Of a stretch of 64,000 nucleotides of DNA, positions 1-10,320 are shown piece by piece. The DNA is taken from contig NZ_JADBEF010000001.1 of assembly GCF_014873535.1 (NCBI RefSeq), forward strand, positions 2,666,001-2,730,000, given 5' to 3'. The translations under genes and the position numbers were made by a program. The notes below the pieces were generated by a model that was given only the letters and a program-made list of their open reading frames with translations, was not told the DNA's origin and searched no databases. The number at the start of each line of letters is the position of its first letter. Position 1 is the stretch's first letter. This DNA is from Nonomuraea africana (lineage in GTDB: Bacteria > Actinomycetota > Actinomycetes > Streptosporangiales > Streptosporangiaceae).

Positions 1-175
1 GCTTGGGGTGCGGGAATTCGGGGTCCCACTGGTCGTCGAGAACGTGGCGACGTTGCCCCGGACGAACGCTCCGCCAGGACCATCCGGACCGATCCCTGAC
101 CAGCCAGGGATCTGTCCGACAACATCATTCCCTCGTCCTTCGTTGTCAGCAGTGCGGGCGGGTGCGTCGCCGGGC

Positions 176-1060
176 TCAGCGGCGCAGGGCGGTCTCCCGC
201 TCCATGTGCGACAGCTTCTCGGGATTGCGCACGGCGTAGAGCCCGGTGATGAGGCCGTCGTCGATGCGCACCGCCACGACGGTGTCGATCTCACCGTCGA
301 GCCGGACAATCAGCGCCGGGTAGCCATTGACCTGTGCCGGCTGCAGCGACGCCGCGGCGGCGATCCTACCCAGCACGTGGGCCACGCTGCCGGCCCCCAC
401 GATGGGCTCCAGCGCGGCCTGCACGACTCCGCCACCGTCACCCAGGAGGACGACGTCCGGCGCGAGGATGTCGAGCAGGCGTTGCAGATCGCCCGTTTCG
501 ACCGCCCGCTGGAACGCCTCGAGCGCGTCTCGGGTCTCGGCCGGGGAAACGACCCCGCGCGGTCGGCGCGCGGCGACGTGCGCCCGCGCCCGGTGGGCGA
601 TCTGGCGGACCGCGGCCGGGCTCTTGTCGACGGCTTCGGCGATCTCGTCGTAGGCCAGACCGAACACCTCGCGCAGCACGAACACCGCCCGCTCGGTCGG
701 CGTGAGCGTCTCCAGCACCAGCAGCATCGCCATCGAGACGCTGTCGGCCAACTCGACGTCCTCGGCCACGTCGGGCGCGGTCAGCAGCGGCTCGGGCAAC
801 CAGGGGCCGACGTAGGACTCCTTGCGCCGGCCGAGCGTACGCAGCCGGATCAGCGCCTGCCGGGTGGTGATCCGGACCAGGTAGGCCCGCTGCTCCCGCA
901 CGGTGTCGAGATCGACGCCCACCCACCGCAGCCAGGTCTCCTGTAGCACGTCTTCGGCATCGGCGGCCGAGCCGAGCATCTCGTAGGCGACGGTGAACAG
1001 CAGGTTGCGGTGGGCGAGGAACGCCTCGGTGGCGGGGTCCGGGCGGTCGTCCTGGCTCAT
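176..1060 (-). CDS. ECF41-family RNA polymerase sigma factor (SigJ-like) with SnoaL-like C-terminal domain
   Basis: A 294-residue extracytoplasmic-function sigma factor. Region 2 lies at about residues 8-75 and region 4 at about 110-165. A SnoaL-like C-terminal extension follows, which in the ECF41 family modulates activity in place of a classical anti-sigma factor. Family signatures are visible: WLPEP in the linker, a DGGG motif in the extension and NPEKL near the end (NPDKL in the family). I chose the ATG at 1060 because the fold begins there (MSQDDR) and a purine-rich GGCGGGGA precedes it; the open frame extends further upstream without sigma-factor homology. It is divergent from a carboxymuconolactone-decarboxylase-like gene and an FAD oxidoreductase, the classic ECF41 neighbourhood, so these are its likely targets. 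Autoregulation is suggested by a promoter-like site upstream. Confidence 0.9.
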   Translation of the reverse strand: MSQDDRPDPATEAFLAHRNLLFTVAYEMLGSAADAEDVLQETWLRWVGVDLDTVREQRAYLVRITTRQALIRLRTLGRRKESYVGPWLPEPLLTAPDVAEDVELADSVSMAMLLVLETLTPTERAVFVLREVFGLAYDEIAEAVDKSPAAVRQIAHRARAHVAARRPRGVVSPAETRDALEAFQRAVETGDLQRLLDILAPDVVLLGDGGGVVQAALEPIVGAGSVAHVLGRIAAAASLQPAQVNGYPALIVRLDGEIDTVVAVRIDDGLITGLYAVRNPEKLSHMERETALRR

Positions 1061-1144
1061 GTCCCCGCCGCGATCTTCGGGCGCGGTCTGCGACGTGCCG
1101 GCCAATGGGTGGCTCCTGTTCGCTCTCGACTGTGTCACCCACCA

Positions 1145-1171
1145 GACACCGGGCCCCGCCGTTTTGTGACA
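1145..1171 (-). promoter_or_regulatory. Candidate ECF41-type autoregulatory promoter
   Basis: Read on the minus strand, TGTCACA is followed after 16 nt by TGTC. The consensus described for ECF41 promoters is TGTCACA-N16-CGTC, so this differs at one base. It lies about 85 nt upstream of the sigma-factor start. Matching spacing and context make it credible; it is not proven. Confidence 0.6.
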
Positions 1172-1245
1172 CCGAGAGGCGGCCACTTGTGCTCCGGATA
1201 TCACCGAGGGAGCCACCTGTTGTGGCGCACGTCACATAACCGCGC

Positions 1246-1272
1246 TGTCACAAGGATCAGGTCGTCGGCATC
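1246..1272 (+). promoter_or_regulatory. Candidate ECF41-type promoter of the target genes
   Basis: TGTCACA is followed after 16 nt by CATC, one base from the ECF41 consensus -10 element CGTC. It ends 44 nt upstream of the GTG start at 1317 and points toward the decarboxylase-like gene. Together with the mirror site at 1145-1171 it gives the divergent arrangement expected of a self-regulating ECF41 locus. Confidence 0.6.
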
Positions 1273-1316
1273 TTGTGTTCGTTCAGTACAGCACGCAACA
1301 ACACGAGGGATGCATC

Positions 1317-1793
1317 GTGGAACCTCGCTTGAACCTCTCCGGCAGCCCGCTCGCGGCCAAGTCCATGAAGTACATCGCCTCGGCGAGCAGGGCGATCATC
1401 GATGGCTCGACGCTGCCGACCGCGACCCAGGACCTGGTGCTGCTCCGCGCCAGTCAGATCAACGGCTGCGGCTTCTGCACCGACGCCCACAGCAAAGACC
1501 TCGCACACGCCGGGGAGACCGCCACGCGCATCAACCTGGTCGCGGCCTGGCGGGAGTCCACGGTGTTCACCGACGCCGAGCGCGCCGCCCTGGAGCTGAC
1601 GGAGCAGGGCACCCGCATCGCTGATGCGGCCGGTGGTGTCACGGACGAGGTCTGGGCGACTGCCGCCAAGCACTACGACGAGGAGCAGCTGGCAGCCCTG
1701 GTGTTGCTCATCGCCCTGATCAACGCCACCAACCGCCTGGGCGTCATCACTCGCCTGCCGGGCGGCGACTACCAGCCCGGCCAGTTCGGATAA
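1317..1793 (+). CDS. Carboxymuconolactone decarboxylase / AhpD-like protein
   Basis: A 158-residue all-helical protein of the AhpD/CMD family. The redox signature CGFC followed by a histidine three residues later (CGFCTDAH) matches the AhpD CxxC...H centre, so a peroxidase-like or disulfide-exchange role is more likely than true decarboxylation. I chose the GTG at 1317: GAGGGA ends 6 nt before it, and the protein then begins MEPRLNLSG as in relatives. The frame is open further upstream but has no better start. It sits 29 bp before an FAD oxidoreductase and divergent from an ECF41 sigma factor, a conserved trio in actinomycetes. Confidence 0.88.
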   Translation: MEPRLNLSGSPLAAKSMKYIASASRAIIDGSTLPTATQDLVLLRASQINGCGFCTDAHSKDLAHAGETATRINLVAAWRESTVFTDAERAALELTEQGTRIADAAGGVTDEVWATAAKHYDEEQLAALVLLIALINATNRLGVITRLPGGDYQPGQFG

Positions 1794-1822
1794 CGAGGAT
1801 TCTCCTGCGTGGAAGGAACATC

Positions 1823-3163
1823 ATGAGTTCAACGCTTGAAACCTTTCGCCGTGACTTCGGCGGCGACATCATCGAACCGGGCGGAGCGGAGTACGCATCG
1901 GCCAGCCGCTCGGTCCTGGCTTCGGGCAATCCGGCCTATGTCCTGCGGCCCAAGAGCGTCGCGGACGTGCAAGCGGGTGTCGGATTCGCCGCCGGCGCAG
2001 GGCTTGTGCTGTCCGTGCGAGGCGGCGGCCATGCCTTTCCCGGCTTCGGCACCAACGACGGCGGCGTCGTGATCGACCTCAGCAAGCTCGCGAACGTGGA
2101 GCTCATCGACAAGGAACGTCACCTCGTGCGGATCGGCGGCGGCGCCACCTGGGGTCAGGTCGCGGCCGCCCTGGCCCCGCATGGCCTGGCGATCTCCTCG
2201 GGCGACACCAAGAGCGTCGGTGTCGGTGGGCTGACGTTGACCGGTGGCATCGGCTGGAAGGTCAGGAAGTACGGCCTGGCCCTGGACAACGTGGTCGCCG
2301 CGGAGGTGGTCACGGCCAACGGACACCTCGTGCATGCGAGCGCGGAGGAGAACCCGGAGCTGTTCTGGGCGATTCGCGGTGGCGGCGGCAATTTCGGGAT
2401 CGTGACCGCCTTCGAGTTCGCGGCACACCCGACCACAGACGTCTTCCACGGCAAGATCGCCTTCCCGGCAGCGGAGGCGGCCGGCGTGCTCCAGGGCTGG
2501 GCGGACTACCTCCGCACCGCCCCCGAAGAGCTCACATCCATCGCGACCTTCGCCAATCCCTTCGCCGGCGGACCCGAAGCGCCGGTCGAGATCCACATCA
2601 CCTTCGACGGCGACGACCCGGAGCTCGCCGCGAAGGCCATCGACCCGATCCGCCGGCTCGGCACGGCGATCGACGACGATCTCGCGCTGCAACCCTATGC
2701 GGACACGCTCGTGGATGGCCTGACGCCACCACCTGGCATCCAGCTCGTCACCCGAAGCGCATTCGTCGACAAGGAATCGGTGCCGAAGGTCCTTCAGATC
2801 CTTGTCGAGGTCGGGGCATCGGAGGGATCGCCGTTCATCGCCGTTCGCAGCGTCGGCGGCGCGGTGTCCCGAGTCCCCGACGACGCCACCGCCTACGCGC
2901 ATCGCCAAGCGGAGTTGATGTTCGTGACCACCACCGCGGGTCCGAAGCCGGTCGTCGAGGCCGCCCGTCCCGCTCTGGAAGCGATCTGGCGCAGACTCGC
3001 ATCTCACGTCAACGGCGCCTATGCGAACTTCCTCGCTTCTGCCACCGAGGAGGATGTCGCCGCGATCTACCCCACGCAGACCTATCAGCGGCTCGCGGCG
3101 GTCAAGCGTCAGTACGACCCCGGCAATCTGTTCGCCCGCAACCACAACGTCCGGCCTCAGTAG
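1823..3163 (+). CDS. FAD-binding oxidoreductase, PCMH/berberine-bridge type
   Basis: A 446-residue flavoprotein with an N-terminal PCMH-type FAD domain and a C-terminal BBE segment near the end (VKRQYDPGNLF). The histidine in RGGGHAFPG is the usual covalent FAD attachment site. The second attachment cysteine of bicovalent enzymes is replaced (GDTKSVGVGG), so a single 8-alpha-histidyl link is expected. It probably oxidises a small alcohol or sugar-like substrate; the substrate cannot be read from sequence. GGAAGGA precedes the ATG. It lies in line with the AhpD-like gene, so the two are likely co-transcribed under the ECF41 sigma factor, and a strong hairpin follows. Confidence 0.9.
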   Translation: MSSTLETFRRDFGGDIIEPGGAEYASASRSVLASGNPAYVLRPKSVADVQAGVGFAAGAGLVLSVRGGGHAFPGFGTNDGGVVIDLSKLANVELIDKERHLVRIGGGATWGQVAAALAPHGLAISSGDTKSVGVGGLTLTGGIGWKVRKYGLALDNVVAAEVVTANGHLVHASAEENPELFWAIRGGGGNFGIVTAFEFAAHPTTDVFHGKIAFPAAEAAGVLQGWADYLRTAPEELTSIATFANPFAGGPEAPVEIHITFDGDDPELAAKAIDPIRRLGTAIDDDLALQPYADTLVDGLTPPPGIQLVTRSAFVDKESVPKVLQILVEVGASEGSPFIAVRSVGGAVSRVPDDATAYAHRQAELMFVTTTAGPKPVVEAARPALEAIWRRLASHVNGAYANFLASATEEDVAAIYPTQTYQRLAAVKRQYDPGNLFARNHNVRPQ

Positions 3164-3215
3164 GCCTCGCGGACAAGCACAGCCGTCTGAAAACGGAAAC
3201 CCCTCTGGCAGGGCA

Positions 3216-3265
3216 ACGGCCCCCACCCCCGGAGCGTGTGCACGCCTCGGCAGGGTGGGGGCCGT
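3216..3265 (+). terminator. Strong hairpin terminator after the oxidoreductase
   Basis: A perfect 13-bp stem (3216-3228 with 3253-3265) whose loop contains a further short stem. It lies 53 nt past the oxidoreductase stop. No T-run follows, as is common in actinomycetes. Confidence 0.7.
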
Positions 3266-3680
3266 GGGCGTCCTTGCCCTGGTGGAAGCCGAACAGGCCC
3301 CGCCTGCTTCGTTCATCGTGACGAGTTCGATCAGTCCGTCCGCTGATCGAGCACGAACTCCCCCACTGCCCGTTCGGTTGCTGCTCAAGCCCCGGACGGC
3401 CGGTACCACGCAGACAAGTGGCGGCATGACCGGACCCAGCACTCCAGGGCTGGGCGGAGTCCACGCTGAGGCGACCAGTACGAGTACGGTGTCCGGGCGT
3501 GGTTGACCTGCCGACTGGAGCGCGGTCACGTGCAGGCCCGACACCGAGCTGGTCGCCACCACCGAGGAACTCTGACGCGCGCCTCCTTGGCCGTGATCAT
3601 GCTCGTTCGGGGCTCATGACACGTTTCTTAGCGGCACCCCTTTATCCGGGCCGGAATCGTGGATCCGCTTGAAACCGGTG
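3266..3680. other. Gene-free interval
   Basis: About 415 bp between the terminator and the next gene. Open frames exist on both strands, but none has a ribosome-binding site, family resemblance or codon pattern that I trust. It may hold decayed coding sequence. Confidence 0.5.
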
Positions 3681-3696
3681 TCGAATGCGTGTTCTA
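3681..3696 (+). promoter_or_regulatory. LexA (SOS) box overlapping a gene start
   Basis: TCGAAT-GCGT-GTTCTA matches the actinobacterial SOS box TCGAAC-N4-GTTCGA at 10 of 12 informative positions and keeps the exact 4-nt spacer. Its last base is the A of the ATG at 3696, so bound LexA would block the start region of the radical SAM gene. A TTGAAA hexamer just upstream may be the -35 element. Confidence 0.6.
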
Positions 3697-4661
3697 TGTG
3701 GGGTGTGGGTTGGGACGCGCTTTCGCTCGTGGACGTGGCCGACGAGCGCCCGGTGATCGAGCGACGCGCGCTCGTGCGGGGCGCGTTCTACGAGACGCAG
3801 GCCCGCACGATGATCGAGAAGGTCCCGGCGAGCGCGGGCATCACCGAGCGGTGGGCGGTCAGCCCCTACCGCGGGTGCGCGCACGCCTGCCGCGGGTGCG
3901 GCGCCAGGCGCGCCCACCGCGGGCTCGGTCTCGACGCCGGGCGCGACTTCGACACCCGCATCGTGGTCAAGGCCAACGCCGCGCCACGCCTGCGGGCCGA
4001 GCTGCGGCGCTGGCCGGGCGAGCCGGTCGCGATCGGCGTCGGCGGCGACTGCTACCAGGAGGCCGAGGACACCTACCACCTGATGCCGCCGCTGATCGCC
4101 GCGCTGGCCGAGGCGGGCGTGCCGTTCACCGTCTACACCAAGAGCCCGCTGGCGCTGCGCGACGCGGAGCTGCTGGCGGCCGCGGGGGCGCGGGTGGCGG
4201 TGTCGATCGCGTTCGTCGACGAGCAGATCAGGCGCGCCGTCGAGCCCGGCGCGCCGACGGCGCAGCGCCGCCTGGAGCTGGTGGCGGCCCTGGCCGAGGC
4301 GGGCGTGGAGTGCCGGGTGCTGATGGCGCCGGTGCTGCCGCTGCTGAGCGACGCCGCCGACCAGCTGGCCGCGACCGTACGGCGCATCGCCGCCGCGGGC
4401 GCCTCGGGGGTGGAGCCGGTCGTGCTGCGCCTGCCGAACGGCCCGCGGCAGTGGTATCTGGCCTGGCTGGAGCGGGCGCATCCGGCGCTGGTGGAGCGCT
4501 ACGCCGAGCTGTACGACAAGGCGGGGATGCCGGCGCCCGGCTACGAGGCGCGCATCACCGGCCAGATCGCGCAGCTGGCCCAGGCGTACGGCATGCGGTG
4601 CGGGCCGGCCCCCTCCCCCGCTCGCCGCCCTCCGCAGGTTGACCAGCTCGCCCTGGTCTGA
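3696..4661 (+). CDS. Radical SAM protein, Rv2578c family
   Basis: A 321-residue radical SAM protein. The iron-sulfur cluster motif CxxxCxxC is at Cys61, Cys65 and Cys68 within PYRGCAHACRGC; relatives usually continue with Y-C-F-A-R, here G-C-G-A-R. A beta-alpha barrel with GVGGDCYQ and YTKSPLAL follows, typical of the Rv2578c/spore-photolyase-like group. The reaction is unknown; a link to DNA damage is inferred from the LexA-like box at its start and from reports that the mycobacterial homologue is in the SOS regulon. I used the ATG at 3696; it has no Shine-Dalgarno sequence, so the message may be leaderless, or the GTG at 3705 may be the start. It is followed by the furA stub and katG on the same strand. 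Confidence 0.82.
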   Translation: MWGVGWDALSLVDVADERPVIERRALVRGAFYETQARTMIEKVPASAGITERWAVSPYRGCAHACRGCGARRAHRGLGLDAGRDFDTRIVVKANAAPRLRAELRRWPGEPVAIGVGGDCYQEAEDTYHLMPPLIAALAEAGVPFTVYTKSPLALRDAELLAAAGARVAVSIAFVDEQIRRAVEPGAPTAQRRLELVAALAEAGVECRVLMAPVLPLLSDAADQLAATVRRIAAAGASGVEPVVLRLPNGPRQWYLAWLERAHPALVERYAELYDKAGMPAPGYEARITGQIAQLAQAYGMRCGPAPSPARRPPQVDQLALV

Positions 4662-4752
4662 GCCCGCATCCGAGGCGTGTCGGCCCTTGAGCAGCAACCA
4701 ACAGGGCACGGCCGCCTATCTGCTCTTCGAAGGGGGCGGCTATGTTGGCCAT

Positions 4753-7189
<2,437 letters not shown>

Positions 7190-7319
7190 TGCGGTGGGTG
7201 TCTGTCTCACCTGAAATGGCCTTTTCCGGGGAGCGGCGTACCGCCGGGGCGGTGCAGGCGGTCCCCCGGAGGCCGCCGACGCCGGCGATCAGCCCCAGTC
7301 GTAGGTCCGTAGCAGCGGG

Positions 7320-7352
7320 AAGGCCCGCCGCGACCATCGCGCGGCGGGCCTT
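7320..7352. terminator. Bidirectional terminator between katG and a convergent gene
   Basis: A perfect 13-bp GC-rich stem (7320-7332 with 7340-7352) with a 7-nt loop, flanked by A and T pairs at the base. It lies between the converging katG and secreted-protein genes and can serve both. Confidence 0.75.
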
Positions 7353-7366
7353 CGTCATGTCGGGGG

Positions 7367-7822
7367 TCAGCCGCAGTGCACGTTGTTGAGCTCGCGGGTC
7401 ACCCAGTCCGGTACCGTTCCGGCAACGTCAATACACTGGCCGGGCGCCGAGACGTACACCGGGCCGGCGTAGTACTTGAACTGCCCGGCATTGGTGTCTT
7501 CCCCGCTGCCGTCGCCTCTTGAGATCGTGACTCGCTTCCAGCTCGTGGTGTTGGCGTAAGGGCCGTAGCCGTAGGTCAGGGCGCAGTTCTTTCGGGCGCT
7601 GGAGCTGTAGTACACCTCCAGCGTGCCCGTGCGGGTCCCGTCCCCTCTGGAGATGGGGTAGACGCCGACCCGGGAGTAGCTGCTGCCGCAGGGGCCGGCG
7701 GCGCTGGCCGGAGCGGCGCCCACCACCAGCGTGGTAGAGGCAGCCAGGGCCGTGCCAGCCAGGAGGGTCGCCAGCTTACGTGTGCGCACGAATATCCTTT
7801 CGATTGCCATTGGTGTGATCAT
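7367..7822 (-). CDS. Small secreted protein with two RGD-containing repeats
   Basis: A protein of about 151 residues with a clear Sec signal peptide: Arg/Lys-rich n-region (VRTRK), hydrophobic core, and A-x-A cleavage near PASAA. The mature part has four cysteines and two copies of I-S-R-G-D-G (PISRGDGTRTG and TISRGDGSGED), suggesting a duplicated fold. No enzyme motif is visible and I do not recognise a family. The start is uncertain: ATG at 7822 or 7810, neither with a good ribosome-binding site. It converges on katG across a shared terminator. Confidence 0.65.
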   Translation of the reverse strand: MITPMAIERIFVRTRKLATLLAGTALAASTTLVVGAAPASAAGPCGSSYSRVGVYPISRGDGTRTGTLEVYYSSSARKNCALTYGYGPYANTTSWKRVTISRGDGSGEDTNAGQFKYYAGPVYVSAPGQCIDVAGTVPDWVTRELNNVHCG

Positions 7823-8042
7823 GGTTACCACTGGCTCACGGCCGCCACCCACGAGTCGTGCTCAATGTGACGGTTCGCACATTTGGGACTGGCCATCCGT
7901 TTGGCCACATCACCCGAGAATTGGCCAGATCAACGGAGATCCGACACGAGGCGGGTCAGCTCGGACGACGCTCAGGAGTCCTCGGGATGGACGCCCAGGT
8001 AGTCCTGGGCCGCGCCGCGAAGTTCGTCGGGTCGAACGATGA

Positions 8043-8276
8043 CAGCGCGTCGTCCTGGAGGTCGACGGACGCCAGCACTACTCAACCGATGGACGGCCCG
8101 ATAGCACCACGTACGCAGCCGGCATGAAGGGTGATCGAGGCCTCAAGCTCAGCGGATACGAGGTCTTCCGCTTCGGCACCGCCGAACTCGACGACCTCGC
8201 CCGGGCCCGTCCCCTGCTCCAGCAATTCTTCGCCGACCTGTCCGACAGGTTCGACGTCACCCTCTCCGCCGGCTGA
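8043..8276 (+). pseudogene. C-terminal fragment of a restriction-endonuclease-like hypothetical protein
   Basis: An uninterrupted frame without a start codon encodes VLEVDGRQHYS ... GYEVFRFGTAEL ... FFADLSDRFDV. This matches the C-terminal half of actinomycete proteins that carry a nuclease-like E-x-D-G-x-Q-H-Y motif and a closing beta-hairpin and helix. The frame is closed by a stop at 8040 and no upstream part is present, so it is a decayed remnant. Confidence 0.5.
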
Positions 8277-8423
8277 GCTTGCCGTCTGGGTTGGCGCTGG
8301 GGCTGGGTCCAGGCAGTCGCCGAAAGTCCAACGGATATAGGTCTGACCGGCGCTGATGCGCCACGGACCTATGGTGGATGGAGAGCGTCATCAAGCCGCA
8401 TCGGCGTTTCAGAGGAGGTCACG

Positions 8424-8720
8424 ATGAGGGAGCACTTCGTCTGGGTGACGACGCGCCGCATCAAGCCGGGCACGTTGGAGGAGTTCGAAAGGGTATGGCG
8501 CCCGGACCCGTACCCGCAGGGTCTGCGCCACGCCTACGCGTACTGGTCCGAGGACCAACGGGAGATCACCGGGGTGTCGTTCTGGGATACGAAGGAGGCG
8601 TGCGACTCCTGGCGGACTTCCGAGGCCGAGACACATCGACGTGAAGCCATGGCCCCTTACGTCGTCGAGGAGCGGGAAGGCTTCTACCGCGGCCGCGAGC
8701 TCGCCGTCCCCGTACGGTAG
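8424..8720 (+). CDS. Small ABM/dimeric alpha-beta-barrel-like protein
   Basis: A 98-residue protein beginning MREHFVWVTTRRIKPG with the pattern of antibiotic-biosynthesis-monooxygenase-like or Dabb dimeric barrels: a beta strand, an amphipathic helix (TLEEFERVW), then GVSFWDTKEACDSW. Such proteins are small cytoplasmic dimers that either oxidise quinol-like substrates or act as accessory proteins; the substrate is unknown here. GAGGAGG is placed ideally before the ATG. It stands alone between decayed sequences. Confidence 0.65.
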   Translation: MREHFVWVTTRRIKPGTLEEFERVWRPDPYPQGLRHAYAYWSEDQREITGVSFWDTKEACDSWRTSEAETHRREAMAPYVVEEREGFYRGRELAVPVR

Positions 8721-8919
8721 TCACGGGCCGGCCGATCCCGCCCGAACGCCGCTGCCCGAGGGAGTCGGCGGCACGAGGCCCTAACCCGAGTCAAGCTGGG
8801 TGGCTCGCTACACCAGCTTCGAGGAGATGCTGGACCCGAAGGCACCGCCAACATCAAAAACGAAGATCACGAGCTTTGGAACGACAAGTCGCGTGCAACG
8901 ACAACCCCGCGCAAGCCGC

Positions 8920-9180
8920 CTAACGCGACTTCTCGTTCGTATGCTCGTTGACCCTCGAGGAGCGCATCTGCTCGGGCGGGGTGCCGTGCCGGTAGACGGT
9001 CTCGGCGATGCCGAGGCCGGCGAAGATCTCCGTGGTGCGCTGGTTGAGCAGGTGTGCCTTGGGCAGCGCCGAGGTGGTCGGCAGCGCGCTGACGAGCAGG
9101 TGGTCGACGCCGAGCCGGGACAGCAGCATGGAGGCGGTCAGGCCGGCGCCGCCGCCGCCCACGATGAGCACGTCATGCAT
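8920..9180 (-). pseudogene. N-terminal stub of an FAD-dependent monooxygenase
   Basis: An 86-codon frame starts with a Rossmann FAD-binding motif (VLIVGGGGAGLTASMLL) and continues with the KAHLLNQRTTEIFAGLG signature of PheA/TfdB-type aromatic hydroxylases. Homology ends after about residue 72 and a stop follows; such enzymes are normally 500 residues or more. Its ATG overlaps the 3' end of the upstream amidohydrolase gene, so the two were once one catabolic operon. Confidence 0.75.
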
Positions 9181-10104
9181 CGAATCTCTCCTTGAACAGC
9201 TCGCGGGCGTTGCGGTGGTTGATCGCCGCGTCGTCGGCCCAGGTGGTGAAGTACGCCACGGCGGGTTCGGGGGCGAAGGGCCAGTCGCTGCCGTAGAGGA
9301 TGTGGCCCGGCCTGGCGAAGCCCTGCAGAACGGGGCTGGCCGACAGGGCGGTGTCGAAGTAGAAGCCGCGCAGGTCCCCCAGCACCTGGTTCAGGTCGCG
9401 GCCGGTCTCACCGAAGACCGTGAGCGCCAGGCGGTGGGCGGCGTAGGGAACGAATCCGCCGGCGTGGGCCAGGATGAAGCGGATGTTCGGGAGGCGCCGC
9501 GGCACGTCGTGCTTGACCAGGGTGAAGGCGGCGCGGGTGGTGTCGAGCAGGAAGTCGGCGGCGAACGGCGGGATGCCCTCCGCCACCGGTCCGGGCAGCT
9601 GGGCCGGATGGACGAACACGACCGCCGAAAGCTCGTCGAGCAGCGCCATGAGCGGGTCGAAGGCCGGATCGCCCAGGTAGCGTCCGTCGCTGTTGGCCAG
9701 CAGCATCACGCCGTCGGCCGCCAGCTCGCCGAGCGCGTACGACGCCTCGGTGACGGCGGCTTTCACGTCGGGCAGGGTCAGCGTGGCGAAGAACCCGAAC
9801 CGGCCGGGGTGGTCGGTGACGAGCCGGGCGGCGTACTCGTTGGACTGCCGGGCCACGCGGGCGGCGTCGCTCCCGTCGCCCAGGTACGCGCCGGGCGTGG
9901 TCAGCGACAGGATGGCGGCGGCGATGCCCTGGCGGTCCATCAGCTCCAGCGCCTCGGCCGGGCTCCACGCCGGAAGCGGCCGCCCCCCGGGGCGTCGACG
10001 CCGTTCGCGCGCAGCCAGCGGGCGTACGGCTCGGGGACCATGTGCTGGTGCACGTCGATGCGGCCGGTGCAGTGCTCATGGATGACGTCGACAGGCTCAG
10101 TCAT
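9173..10104 (-). pseudogene. Amidohydrolase (ACMSD-like) with a single-base frameshift
   Basis: The start (MTEPVD) carries the metal-binding H-x-H of amidohydrolase-2 enzymes (DVHQHMVPEPYARWL). The rest continues in another frame with HAGG and YGSDWPFAPE, the histidine and aspartate metal ligands. The frames join if one G is added to the six-G run at 9983-9988 (minus strand), restoring PGGRPLPAWSPAEALELMD. Relatives decarboxylate or hydrolyse aromatic or quinolinic-type acids. GGGAGAAG precedes the ATG. The gene is flanked by stubs of two other catabolic genes, which favours real decay, although a homopolymer assembly error is possible. Confidence 0.8.
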
Positions 10105-10320
10105 GTGCTTCTCCCTGGTCGAGGTAGCTGGCGCCGTAGACGCGCCCGATGGTGATCTCCAGGACGACGCGGTCCATGGCGCGCGTCCTGGCCGGTCAGG
10201 CAGGAGACGAACTTGGTGAACACCGGCGGCCCGGCCCCGGGCTCGATCTTCGACTCCTCGGCGTGATCGCGGTAGTTCACCCCGATCGTTGGAGGGTGTC
10301 CCGCCGGGAAAGGTCGCACA
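10105..10320 (-). pseudogene. Remnant of a fumarylacetoacetate hydrolase-family gene
   Basis: The minus strand encodes TIGVNYRDHAEES followed by PPVFTKFVSCLTG, the diagnostic N-terminal core of FAH-family hydrolases. It then changes frame into LEITIGRVYGASYLDQGE and a stop just after the amidohydrolase start. About 200 residues of the usual 280-300 are missing. Its upstream end abuts the Tn3 transposase remnant on the other strand, so transposition probably destroyed it. Confidence 0.6.

Noticed and set aside
8..946. 312-codon frame antisense to the sigma factor
   Set aside because: Mirror of the ECF41 gene; the first 175 bp outside it show no recognisable gene.
1829..3562. 577-codon open frame antisense to the FAD oxidoreductase
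   Set aside because: Shadow frame with no family resemblance.
8795..8880. Short stretch reading RYTSFEEMLD then EGTANI after a shift
   Set aside because: Resembles part of an ASCH/YqfB-like domain, but is too short and broken to call.
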